This document shows, piece by piece, positions 27,394 through 35,211 of a stretch of 40,075 nt of DNA. The notes under the pieces are model-generated. The model was not told the DNA's origin, made no database searches, and saw only the letters and a list, made by a program, of their open reading frames with translations. The DNA is from Acidimicrobiales bacterium (GTDB taxonomy: Bacteria; Actinomycetota; Acidimicrobiia; Acidimicrobiales; MedAcidi-G1), in contig JASMLT010000011.1 in assembly GCA_030748555.1 (NCBI GenBank), forward strand, positions 1 through 40,075, given 5' to 3'. How positions within the stretch are numbered: position 1 is the stretch's first letter; every line of letters starts with the position of its first letter. A program made the position numbers and the translations under genes.

Positions 27394-27437
27394 TTGTCAA
27401 AGACATATAAAAAAGTAATTTTATGTGTCTTTGACAA
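27394..27437. promoter_or_regulatory. Large palindromic operator between the carnitine/FDH operon and fdhD
   Basis: TTGTCAAAGACATATAAAA (27394-27412) and TTTTATGTGTCTTTGACAA (27419-27437) are inverted copies, 18 of 19 bp plus one G-T, around a 6-nt centre. Each arm contains its own small dyad: TGTC-AAA-GACA (27395-27405) and TGTC-TTT-GACA (27426-27436). Their centres are 31 bp apart, about three helical turns. Each box also contains an outward-reading TTGACA, a perfect -35 hexamer. The site lies in the divergent promoter region, suggesting a dimeric regulator controlling both directions. Confidence 0.7.
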
Positions 27438-27478
27438 TAGTGTTTATTCAAACATTGCTATCTATTTGGAGGAAAATC

Positions 27479-28264
27479 GTGACCGCTCGTGGCAGAACAG
27501 TCAAAGTTTTTACCGAAAAAATAGAATCTGGAGAAAGCCAGCGGGTTCCAGATGAAGTGATCGTTGAAGAGCCGATCTCTATTCGACTTGATGGAGAACT
27601 CATAGGTACCACTATGCGGACCCCGGGAAATGATTTTGAACTCGCAGCAGGGTTTTGTCTTACTGAAGGTCTACTTCATGAAGCAAAGATTAAATCGATT
27701 CGATATTGCGGGCAGTCAACTGCATCGGAAGCGGAATTTAATGATGTAACCGTAGATACAGATGGTCTTGCTCCGAAGCCAGTTGCAAGACTTGGACCAG
27801 CTTCGTCGTCATGTGGAATTTGTGGAGTCGAAGCTATTGAAAATCTTTTGAAGTCTTTAGAGCCTTTAGTTTCAGAAGCTTTTGACATAGATACTCTTAC
27901 TTCTGTCGCGGACAACATCCAAAAAGAACAAGATCTTTTTGGAGCAACTGGTGCTGTTCATGCCGCAATGGCTTTTGACCGATCTGGTAGGAGCATTGTC
28001 ATTCGTGAAGACATAGGTCGGCATAATGCCGTTGACAAGATTGTAGGACATCTTTATTTGGAGGATTCCCTACCAGCAAACGACATGGGTCTTTGGGTGA
28101 GCGGTAGAGCTTCTTTTGAGATGGTTCAGAAAGCTTGGGCCGCAGGTTTCGCTTGTTTGATTGCTGTTAGTGGACCGTCAGCACTTGCGGTGGACACCGC
28201 AAAGGCAGCAGGATTGCAATTAGGTGGTTTCGCTCGTGAGAACCGGATCAATCTTTATTCTTAG
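27479..28264 (+). CDS. fdhD: Formate dehydrogenase sulfurtransferase FdhD
   Basis: FdhD passes sulfur from a cysteine desulfurase to the Mo-bis-MGD cofactor and is required for FDH activity. Diagnostic parts are PISIRLDGE, TPGNDFELAAGFCLTEGLL, the conserved Cys loop SSCGICGVEAIENLL (about residues 118-132), ATGAVHAAMAF, and REDIGRHNAVDKIVGH. The length is 261 aa. GGAGGA at 27468-27473 places the start at GTG 27479; the longer frame from 27425 begins inside the promoter palindrome. It is divergent from the FDH operon it serves. Confidence 0.95.
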   Translation: MTARGRTVKVFTEKIESGESQRVPDEVIVEEPISIRLDGELIGTTMRTPGNDFELAAGFCLTEGLLHEAKIKSIRYCGQSTASEAEFNDVTVDTDGLAPKPVARLGPASSSCGICGVEAIENLLKSLEPLVSEAFDIDTLTSVADNIQKEQDLFGATGAVHAAMAFDRSGRSIVIREDIGRHNAVDKIVGHLYLEDSLPANDMGLWVSGRASFEMVQKAWAAGFACLIAVSGPSALAVDTAKAAGLQLGGFARENRINLYS

Positions 28265-28300
28265 AGTTAGATACAACTAGCTTCCGTAGACTCTAAGAAT
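28257..28300 (+). repeat. 11-bp inverted repeat spanning fdhD stop and hemQ start
   Basis: ATTCTTAGAGT (28257-28267) and ACTCTAAGAAT (28290-28300) are perfect inverted copies with a 22-nt loop. The left arm covers the fdhD stop and the right arm reaches the AU of the hemQ start codon. No Shine-Dalgarno sequence precedes hemQ, so the fold could control its translation or mark the end of the fdhD message. Confidence 0.5.
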
Positions 28301-28982
28301 GGATTTATCATTGAAACCATCAGAAGGACTAGGGGTACTGCATCTTTTCTGCAAGTATCAAAGTTCAGTAGATTCAGAAGAAGTTAAAAAAACGGTTTCA
28401 GAAACTCTCGATCAAGGTCTACAAGTTGTTGTTGCCGTGGTTCTGGGTCATAAAGCAGATCTGGCATTGATGGTCTTAGGAGAAGATCTTTGGGATCTAC
28501 GTGATTTTCAAAGCTCAGTAGACTCTGCTGGCCTAAAAGTCGTAGATAGCTATTTTTCCTTAACAGAAGTCTCTGAGTATGCCGCAGGCGTTCCAGAAGA
28601 AATGAAGCAAGCCCGTCTTTACCCAAAACTTCCCCCTGAGAACAAAACAGCCTGGTGCTTTTATCCGATGTCTAAACGACGTGACCCTGAGGCTAACTGG
28701 TACACGCTTCCTTATGAACAGCGATCAGCCCAAATGCATGAGCATGGACGTTCAGGTAGAAATTTTGCCGGCCGTGTTTTGCAGGTAGTGACCGGATCTA
28801 CTGGTGTTGATGACTACGAGTGGGGGGTGACGTTATTTGCAGAAAGTCCAGATGATCTCAAAGAAGTCGTGTACACGATGCGATTCGATGAAGCCTCAGC
28901 TGTTTACGCAGATTTTGGTCCCTTTTATGCGGGGATGGTTTCTGACATTGACGACGCTTTGGATCATTTGGCGAATGGGTGA
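28299..28982 (+). CDS. hemQ: Coproheme decarboxylase HemQ
   Basis: HemQ, of the chlorite-dismutase fold, converts coproheme to heme b in the coproporphyrin-dependent pathway of actinobacteria and Firmicutes. The C-terminal half is very typical: CFYPMSKRRDPEANWYTLPY, then RSAQMHEHGRSGRNFAGRV, whose His is the probable heme ligand, and DDYEWGVTLFAESPDDLKEV. The length of 227 aa is standard. No other heme gene is nearby. It starts 34 nt after fdhD without a clear ribosome-binding site and inside an inverted repeat, and it ends overlapping the next gene by 8 nt. Confidence 0.94.
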   Translation: MDLSLKPSEGLGVLHLFCKYQSSVDSEEVKKTVSETLDQGLQVVVAVVLGHKADLALMVLGEDLWDLRDFQSSVDSAGLKVVDSYFSLTEVSEYAAGVPEEMKQARLYPKLPPENKTAWCFYPMSKRRDPEANWYTLPYEQRSAQMHEHGRSGRNFAGRVLQVVTGSTGVDDYEWGVTLFAESPDDLKEVVYTMRFDEASAVYADFGPFYAGMVSDIDDALDHLANG

Positions 28983-29343
28983 AGACAACATTATTGAATG
29001 TGATTTTGACGAAAAAACCTTGAACCCCGTCTCAGTTGCAGCGTTTGTCCCTGATTTAATGGATCAATCAAAATTACGTTTGGCGATGCCGGACATTTGT
29101 TTCGTCAAAGAAGTCTCTGAACTTATTGATATAGAAGTTGACCTTGTGGTAGTCGACTTGTCTAAATCAGAAGTTTTAGAGGTTCTAAATATAATCGATT
29201 CCAAAATTGTGGGCTTTGTTTCACATATTGACAAAGAAGTTATTGCTTTAGCTGAAAAAGCCGGTTGCGAAAAAGTTTTACCAAGATCGAAGTTTTTTCA
29301 CGATTTCCACTCTCTTGTTAACGGCGTATTAAAACTCAACTAA
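28975..29343 (+). CDS. Small receiver-like protein of unknown function
   Basis: The 122-aa product alternates strands and helices like a CheY receiver: VSVAAFVPDL, DICFVKEV, DLVVVDLSKSEVLEVL, IVGFVSHIDKEVIALAEKAG and KVLPRSKFF. The Asp in VVVDL could be the phospho-acceptor and the Ser in FVSH the conserved Ser/Thr position. The paired N-terminal acidic residues and the late Lys are not clearly kept, so it is probably a degenerate receiver. It overlaps the hemQ stop by 8 nt, indicating coupling. The frame extends upstream inside hemQ, but ATG 28975 fits best. Confidence 0.6.
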   Translation: MGEDNIIECDFDEKTLNPVSVAAFVPDLMDQSKLRLAMPDICFVKEVSELIDIEVDLVVVDLSKSEVLEVLNIIDSKIVGFVSHIDKEVIALAEKAGCEKVLPRSKFFHDFHSLVNGVLKLN

Positions 29344-29357
29344 CAGCGTATTAAAAC
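29319..29357 (+). promoter_or_regulatory. Tandem 17-bp direct repeat upstream of amt
   Basis: TAACGGCGTATTAAAAC (29319-29335) and TAACAGCGTATTAAAAC (29341-29357) differ at one base and are exactly 22 nt apart, two helical turns. They end 77 nt before the ammonium transporter start. The 22-nt period resembles that of actinobacterial GlnR sites, though the half-sites do not fit its 11-nt rule. A nitrogen-control operator is a reasonable guess. Confidence 0.45.
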
Positions 29358-29434
29358 ACGTTTTCTTGCGATTTGGCTGAGAAGTTCAAAGTATTCTTTT
29401 TGCAACTTTGTGTTTTTTTGAGAGGAGGTCACAA

Positions 29435-30649
29435 ATGGATTCCGGAGATTATGCATGGATGCTGATATCAACCGCCCTAGTCGTTTTCATGATTCCTGGT
29501 TTAGCACTTTTTTATGGAGGTATGACAAGGAGTAAAAACGTTCTGAATATGTTCATGATGAACATGTACTGTGTGGGTATAGTCCCTATCGTCTGGGTGC
29601 TTCTCGGTTACTCACTAGGAAATAGTCCTGATGGGAGTGGCTTCTTTGGAGGAGAGTGGATAGGGAATTTCGATTCCATTGGTTTGAAGGGACTCAGTGG
29701 AGATGCAGAAAGTCTCATTTTTGTTGCTTTTCTAATGACATTCGCTGCAATAACACCAGCTTTGATATCTGGAGCGGTAGCTGACCGTTTAAAGTTCTCA
29801 GCCTGGGCAGTTTTCGTGCCGATTTGGTTGCTACTCGTTTACTGCCCTGCGACGTATTGGGTTTACAGCGGTTGGCATGATGGCAACGGAGCACTTGATT
29901 TCGCTGGAGGCACAGCTATTCATTTAAATTCTGGAGTAGCGGCTCTAGCTTTCGTATTGGTTTTAGGAAATAGAAGAGGTTGGCCTAAAGAAGCTTCTCC
30001 TCCACACAACATGCCGATGGTTCTAATTGGAACAGCAATTCTTTGGTTTGGATGGTTTGGATTCAATGCAGGCTCTGCAGGAGCCGCAAATGGCCAAGCT
30101 GTTCAAGCTCTTGTAAATACGTTTGTTGCTGCATCAGCAGGATTGATCGGCTGGCTCATAGTAGAAAAATTGAAAGGCGGACATGCCACTTCTTTAGGCA
30201 TGGCTTCAGGAATCGTTGCCGGGCTTGTGGCTATTACACCAGCTGCGGGATTCGTTGGCGGATTGGCGAGTATAGTATTTGGTCTTTCCGCAGGAGCAGT
30301 CTGTTACTTCGCCATCTCGCTGAAAAACCGCTTTGGCTATGATGACAGTCTTGATGTGGTCGGTATACATGGTGTGGGAGGGCTAACAGGAGGACTCCTA
30401 CTCGGACTCTTCGCTGATTCGAGTGCCATTCCCGGCGGGGATTTCGATGACGGGTTGTTCTTTGGCGGAGGCATGGAGCTGCTTCTTGACCAGATAGTGG
30501 CAATGCTGTCAGTGATCGGTTTATCTTTTATTGGCACTTTGGTAATAGTAAAAATCATTGATGCCACAATTGGGCTTAGAGTTGAAAGTGAGATTGAGCA
30601 AACTGGTTTGGATCGAGCTTTACATGCAGAATCGGCTTATAACGATTAG
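29435..30649 (+). CDS. amt: Ammonium transporter Amt
   Basis: A 404-aa polytopic membrane protein with about 11 hydrophobic helices. Signatures are ALFYGGMTRSKNVLNMFMMN near the N-terminus, GWHDGNGALDFAGGTAIHLNSG carrying the first pore His, and VVGIHGVGGLTGGLLLGLF with the second pore His. It imports ammonium. GAGGAGG just upstream fixes the ATG at 29435; the earlier in-frame start at 29408 is rejected. glnD follows 12 nt after, but the PII gene glnK that usually sits between them is absent. Confidence 0.96.
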   Translation: MDSGDYAWMLISTALVVFMIPGLALFYGGMTRSKNVLNMFMMNMYCVGIVPIVWVLLGYSLGNSPDGSGFFGGEWIGNFDSIGLKGLSGDAESLIFVAFLMTFAAITPALISGAVADRLKFSAWAVFVPIWLLLVYCPATYWVYSGWHDGNGALDFAGGTAIHLNSGVAALAFVLVLGNRRGWPKEASPPHNMPMVLIGTAILWFGWFGFNAGSAGAANGQAVQALVNTFVAASAGLIGWLIVEKLKGGHATSLGMASGIVAGLVAITPAAGFVGGLASIVFGLSAGAVCYFAISLKNRFGYDDSLDVVGIHGVGGLTGGLLLGLFADSSAIPGGDFDDGLFFGGGMELLLDQIVAMLSVIGLSFIGTLVIVKIIDATIGLRVESEIEQTGLDRALHAESAYND

Positions 30650-30661
30650 AACTTTCAGTAA

Positions 30662-32959
30662 ATGAAAGGTCTCTTTATTGATGACCTGCTATTGGAAGGC
30701 TCTACCACTGGCTCAATTTTTTGTGCAGAGCTCACGAAACGTGTTGATCAATTTATAGAAGAGATTTTTGAAGCGGCGGGTTCCCCATCTGAAACAGCTG
30801 TCTGTGCGATCGGAGGTTACGGAAGAAAAGAACTGTGTCCAGGAAGCGATATTGATGTCTTATTAATACATGATCAATCAGTTGACGTTCTACCCATAGC
30901 CGAAAAAATCTGGTACCCGTTGTGGGATGCAGGATTAAAACTTGGACATCAAGTAGGCACACAAGAAGAGATTCTTAACCTTGCAGAATCAAGTCTTGAA
31001 ACAGCAACGAGTTTGCTGTCTTCACGGGCTGTCGCTGGAGACAATGAGATTGTTGATTTACTAGCTGAAAGAGCTCAAGAGCAATGGATCGAAAGATTCC
31101 GTAAATATTTGAAAGAGCTTGGGTCAACAGTCGAAGACCGCTACACACAGTACGGAGAAGTTGCTTTCCTTTTAGAACCTGAATTGAAGCAAGGAAGGGG
31201 AGGGTTGAGAGACGCCCACATTTTGCAATGGATGGAGATTGCAGAACCGATTTTGATTACTTCTGAGGCAACAGTTCTTCTCGATGCAGTGGAAACGCTC
31301 TTATCCGTTCGTGTGGAGTTGCACAGAGTAACTGGAAAACGCTCAGATCGACTTTTGTTAGAGCTTCAGGACGAGGTAGCTGAACAACTCAAATATAAAA
31401 ACGCTGACGAATTGATGGGTGCTGTTGCAAATGCAGCGAGAGTAATCACATGGACAGGAGATGGTGCCGCAAGACGTATTGAAAGGATTAGACAGTCAAG
31501 ACCTATAAGAAAATCTCTAGGCAAGTTACGCAACACAGAAATTGCTCCAGATCTTGATTTAGACACCGGTCGGTTAGGACTTACACAAAAAGCTGATACA
31601 ACAGATCCATTTTTGCCTTTGCGAGCCGCTGTTGCTGCAACAAAATGTGGCGCATATTTGGAAAGAGCCTCTTTGGAAAAACTGGCAGAAAGTAAAACAG
31701 AAATTCCACAGATTTGGCCCGAAGAAGCAAGGGAGTTATTCATTGAGCTTTTAATGTCCGGTCCCGATGCAGTCCCAATAATTGAAGATTTAGACCAGTA
31801 CGGATTATTCTCACACCTTATTCCAGAGTGGGAATCTTGCCGTTCAAAACCCCAGCGAAACGCCTATCACATGTTCACAGTTGACCGTCACCTATTAGAG
31901 ACAGTTTCAGTAGCTGCGGGATTAACAGCAACTGTAGATAGACCAGACCTTTTAGTTCTAGGCGCTCTGCTCCATGACATTGGTAAAGGTTTTCCAGGTG
32001 ACCATACGGAAATAGGAATGAATCTAGTTGAGAGTATTGCTAAAAGAATGGGTTATGAAAATAATGATGTTGAATTATTGGTTGGCATGATTGAACATCA
32101 TCTTCTCCTACCAGATGTAGCTACAAGGCGCGATCTCGATGATGACGGGACAATTAAATCTGTTGCAAGCGCGGTGAAAACCCTTTCGCTTCTTTCACTT
32201 TTGGATGCACTCACCGAAGCTGATTCTATTGCAACAGGATCCTCTGCTTGGAGCACTTGGAAAGCTGGTCTTGTCAGGGAATTGGTAGCGCGCGTCCAGC
32301 ACGTCTTATCGGGTGGCAACATCGGTGATGTCGTTGAAACTGCTTTCCCTAGTCGAAAACAACTCGACGTGATGGCTACTGGAGAGGAAGTTTTCTCGGG
32401 TGACAAATTTGAATTAACAGTGATAACCAATGACCGACCTGGTGTATTTTCAAAAATTGCAGGTGTTCTGGCACTCAACGGGCACGACGTAATAGGAGCA
32501 GATGCGTTTTCAGAAGCTGGGAGAGCTTTGTCGGTTTTCTCAGTAGCTGAAAAAACCTATGAGCTTCCGAAATGGGAAGAGATTTCTCTGCAAGTGAAAC
32601 TTGCATTAGATGGTCGCCTGGCTCTAGCAGCTCGGCTTGGTGAACGTTCGCGTATCTACACTTCGGTTTCCACTAGCGCAAAACCTTTTGAACCGAAAGT
32701 TGAGGTAGATAATTTCACGTCTGACTTTGCGACAGTTCTAGAGGTGAGTTGCCCCGATGGGGTGGGGGTTCTTTATCGCATTACAAGGGCTTTCGCTGAA
32801 CTTGATTTGAATATAGTCAGAGCCCGAGTCCAGACTCTCGGTTCAGATGTTGTTGACGCATTTTATGTACTTGATGTGAATGGGAGAAAAATCGAAGACC
32901 CCGATCATCTGGAAGAAATTGAATTGGCAGTTTTGCGATGGTTAACGACTGATTTATAG
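30662..32959 (+). CDS. glnD: PII uridylyltransferase / bifunctional nitrogen sensor GlnD
   Basis: GlnD modifies the PII protein according to the glutamine level. The 765-aa chain has, in order, a nucleotidyltransferase domain with GGYGRKELCPGSDIDVLLIH (residues 51-70), the GlnD-type linker (LEPELKQGRGGLRDAHILQW), an HD hydrolase domain (LVLGALLHDIGKGFPGDHTE) and two C-terminal ACT domains (FELTVITNDRPGVFSKIAG and VLEVSCPDGVGVLYRITRAF). All active motifs are kept. It follows amt by 12 nt, so ammonium uptake and sensing are probably co-transcribed. Confidence 0.95.
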   Translation: MKGLFIDDLLLEGSTTGSIFCAELTKRVDQFIEEIFEAAGSPSETAVCAIGGYGRKELCPGSDIDVLLIHDQSVDVLPIAEKIWYPLWDAGLKLGHQVGTQEEILNLAESSLETATSLLSSRAVAGDNEIVDLLAERAQEQWIERFRKYLKELGSTVEDRYTQYGEVAFLLEPELKQGRGGLRDAHILQWMEIAEPILITSEATVLLDAVETLLSVRVELHRVTGKRSDRLLLELQDEVAEQLKYKNADELMGAVANAARVITWTGDGAARRIERIRQSRPIRKSLGKLRNTEIAPDLDLDTGRLGLTQKADTTDPFLPLRAAVAATKCGAYLERASLEKLAESKTEIPQIWPEEARELFIELLMSGPDAVPIIEDLDQYGLFSHLIPEWESCRSKPQRNAYHMFTVDRHLLETVSVAAGLTATVDRPDLLVLGALLHDIGKGFPGDHTEIGMNLVESIAKRMGYENNDVELLVGMIEHHLLLPDVATRRDLDDDGTIKSVASAVKTLSLLSLLDALTEADSIATGSSAWSTWKAGLVRELVARVQHVLSGGNIGDVVETAFPSRKQLDVMATGEEVFSGDKFELTVITNDRPGVFSKIAGVLALNGHDVIGADAFSEAGRALSVFSVAEKTYELPKWEEISLQVKLALDGRLALAARLGERSRIYTSVSTSAKPFEPKVEVDNFTSDFATVLEVSCPDGVGVLYRITRAFAELDLNIVRARVQTLGSDVVDAFYVLDVNGRKIEDPDHLEEIELAVLRWLTTDL

Positions 32960-33002
32960 ATTTTTATGTGACTAATTGCCCTTATTGCCCTACCTTGGTT
33001 GT

Positions 33003-33704
33003 ATGTCTGAAACACCTTCAGAAATAGCGACCAAACAGGATCTATTGAGATGGGCGGAAACCATTGCAGGTATAGCCCGAACAGGACTTGGATTCACCGA
33101 AGTTTTATTTGAACGTGAAAGGTATGAAGAGATTCTAAAAGTAGCCGCTGACATTAAACAGCATGCTGAAGGCAGTGGTTTAACTTCTGATGAATTATAT
33201 GAAAGTTGGCTTGATTCAGTAATTGAAGGAACACCAGGTTATGTGACACCAAAAGTGACTGTTGGTGCTGTCGTTGGGAATGAGGACGGGGAGATTCTGC
33301 TTATTCAAAGAGCAGATTCAGGAAGATGGCTTTATCCAACTGGCTGGGCCGACGTTGGTTATTCAGCTTCGGAAGTGGTGGTTAAGGAGGTGGCAGAAGA
33401 GACTGGTATCGAATGTGAAGTCATCAAACCTATTTCGATCCTCGACGGTATGAGACTGGGTTTCACCGGGATACCTCTTTATTCGCTTGTTTTTCTCTGT
33501 CGAAAGACTGGAGGGACTTTGAAACCTCACCCTTTAGAGTGTCGTGATGTCGGGTTTTTCAGTGAAGATTCGTTACCCGAAGGAACCGTTTCACCTCAAC
33601 GCTGGGCTTCGCATGCATTTGCAGCTATAAGAGGTGAAAATGTAGAAGTAATGTTCGATGAGCCCCGTGATCCGGTTTGGCTAGACGAGAATAATCAAAA
33701 ATAA
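33003..33704 (+). CDS. NUDIX hydrolase with NUDIX_N domain
   Basis: The 233-aa protein has an N-terminal helical NUDIX_N domain (LLRWAETIAGIARTGLGFT) followed by a NUDIX domain. The Nudix box runs from GWADVGYSAS through KEVAEETGIE. The usual Glu at its seventh position is Tyr, as I recall for this subfamily, while the catalytic EEXG is kept. It probably hydrolyses a nucleotide-sugar or ADP-ribose-type pyrophosphate; substrate unknown. The ATG at 33003 is preferred over 32976 because the NUDIX_N domain starts immediately after it. Confidence 0.88.
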   Translation: MSETPSEIATKQDLLRWAETIAGIARTGLGFTEVLFERERYEEILKVAADIKQHAEGSGLTSDELYESWLDSVIEGTPGYVTPKVTVGAVVGNEDGEILLIQRADSGRWLYPTGWADVGYSASEVVVKEVAEETGIECEVIKPISILDGMRLGFTGIPLYSLVFLCRKTGGTLKPHPLECRDVGFFSEDSLPEGTVSPQRWASHAFAAIRGENVEVMFDEPRDPVWLDENNQK

Positions 33705-33735
33705 CTTTTTAGGCCGTATTTATATTCTAAGAATT

Positions 33736-34611
33736 TTATGTTTGCCCAGTCTGATTTCTCAGAAAGTCTTCAACTTCGCTGACCAGCAATTCAGGATTAC
33801 CATCTTGTTCTTCAACTTCTGATTTATTGTCGAAATCCTCTTCAAGCTGATTCACATACTCAGCAGTATCCATATCCTCTGCAACTAGTTCATTTATTTG
33901 TCTTTCGTAAGCTGCAGAAGCTATCTCCAAATCGGTACAAGCAATTCCTATTTGAAGCACCTCTGCCAACCTCTCAACCAACGCAAGGGCTGCCTTAGGG
34001 GAGTTAGCTCCTGAAACATAGGAAGGGATACCAGCCCACAGCGACATGCTAGGCATTCCTTCTTCACGTAGAACACTGTTTATAACTCCTACTATTCCCG
34101 TCGGCCCCTCATATGTTGAGGGAGGAAGATTCAGTCTCTGTGCTAAATCAGAATCATCGGAGGATCCAAAAACTTTTACAGGCCTACTATGGGGTATATC
34201 AGTAAGAAGTGAACCGACAGTCACCACCATGTGGCTCCTGCTTATTGAGGCAACTTCTATTATCTGATCTGTGAATGTCCGCCAGCGAAGTTGTGGTTCA
34301 TGCCCGACGATAATTACCAGGTCGTGTTTAGAGTCAGACATTTTAGTTGCGTATACCTCTGTCGCAGGCCAGATTATTTCGCGTTGCTCATCAGGAATTT
34401 CGATCACAGGACGAGAAATTGTGAAGTCGAAAAATTCTTCTGAATCAATAGTCCCGATTTTTATTGCATTGAAACGGTCCAAGAAGTATCTCACTGCACT
34501 TGTGGCGGCTTCACCTGCATCATTCCAACCTTCGAAAGCAGCTATTACTACAGGATTTTCGAGATCTTCCAGAAGTTCCTTATTATTCCATTGGATAAAT
34601 TTTGAAGCCAT
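33736..34611 (-). CDS. PAC2 family protein
   Basis: A 291-aa member of the PAC2 (proteasome assembly chaperone 2-like) family common in actinobacteria. It is recognised by NPVVIAAFEGWNDAGEAATSAV near the N-terminus, VIIVGHEPQLRW in the middle and MSLWAGIPSYVSGANSPKAALAL later. Its bacterial role is not established; homologues occur in actinobacteria with proteasomes. The C-terminal 60 residues are strongly acidic. It converges on the NUDIX gene with 31 nt between them and is divergent from the GNAT gene across 66 nt. Confidence 0.88.
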   Translation of the reverse strand: MASKFIQWNNKELLEDLENPVVIAAFEGWNDAGEAATSAVRYFLDRFNAIKIGTIDSEEFFDFTISRPVIEIPDEQREIIWPATEVYATKMSDSKHDLVIIVGHEPQLRWRTFTDQIIEVASISRSHMVVTVGSLLTDIPHSRPVKVFGSSDDSDLAQRLNLPPSTYEGPTGIVGVINSVLREEGMPSMSLWAGIPSYVSGANSPKAALALVERLAEVLQIGIACTDLEIASAAYERQINELVAEDMDTAEYVNQLEEDFDNKSEVEEQDGNPELLVSEVEDFLRNQTGQT

Positions 34612-34677
34612 TGAATCGGAGGCTATCGGCTATGAGCTCGCGCGCGACCCAACATTTGTAATCTAAACTTGTATTAG

Positions 34678-35118
34678 ATGACTGAGAAAAATATTGAAAT
34701 TCACGAAATAGCAAAAGTTGACGATGAACTTGTCGCGGCTATGACCCGTTTGATTCCACAGTTGTCAGACTCTAATCCACCACCAGATCGTTCAACTTTG
34801 GAAGAAGTAGTTGCTTCTGATTCTTCAAAACTTATCGCTGCTTTTATTGACGGAGCAATAGTCGGCTCGTTAACTTTGGTTACTTTTAGTATCCCAACTG
34901 GTAAAAGAGCATGGATTGAAGACGTTGTTGTTGATGAAAAATGTCGAAATAAAGGCATTGGAGAAGCTTTAAATCAAGAGGCAATAAATATTGCTAGAAA
35001 ACTTGGGGCTAAAACCGTGGATTTAACTTCACGACCATCGCGTGAAGCTGCAAATCGTCTTTACAGCCGTTTGGGTTTCGTCCAACGAAACACAAATATT
35101 TACAGGTTCGAAATATAA
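34678..35118 (+). CDS. GNAT family N-acetyltransferase
   Basis: A 146-aa GNAT-fold protein. The acetyl-CoA pyrophosphate loop is at WIEDVVVDEKCRNKGIGEAL (about residues 79-98, R-x-x-G-I-G), and LTSRPSREAANRLYSRLGFV is the C-terminal part of the fold. The acceptor substrate cannot be inferred. It is divergent from the PAC2 gene and is followed by a possible terminator at 35163-35183, so it looks monocistronic. Confidence 0.88.
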   Translation: MTEKNIEIHEIAKVDDELVAAMTRLIPQLSDSNPPPDRSTLEEVVASDSSKLIAAFIDGAIVGSLTLVTFSIPTGKRAWIEDVVVDEKCRNKGIGEALNQEAINIARKLGAKTVDLTSRPSREAANRLYSRLGFVQRNTNIYRFEI

Positions 35119-35162
35119 ACCAGGCTGGAAAGATTTTTCAATTAGCTGATTTGGGAAGCTCC

Positions 35163-35183
35163 ACACCAGTGGGTGTAGTTTTT
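35163..35183 (+). terminator. Candidate intrinsic terminator after the GNAT gene
   Basis: ACACC (35163-35167), loop AGTG and GGTGT (35172-35176) form a 5-bp stem, followed within two bases by TTTTT (35179-35183). It is 45 nt after the GNAT stop and 29 nt before the mycothiol dehydrogenase start. Short stem but a good T-run. Confidence 0.4.
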
Positions 35184-35211
35184 GTGAAAGGAACTATTAA
35201 GGAGTTGTGTA

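Noticed and set aside
27394-27437. The long inverted repeat as an intrinsic terminator
   Set aside because: It lies between two divergent genes with no gene reading into it from either side, and its nested dyads look like protein-binding boxes.
27309-27437. 43-residue N-terminal extension of the BKACE protein
   Set aside because: It runs through the promoter palindrome, and a strong ribosome site sits directly before ATG 27308.
27425-27478. N-terminal extension of FdhD starting at ATG 27425
   Set aside because: It starts inside the palindrome; the GGAGGA site and family N-terminus favour GTG 27479.
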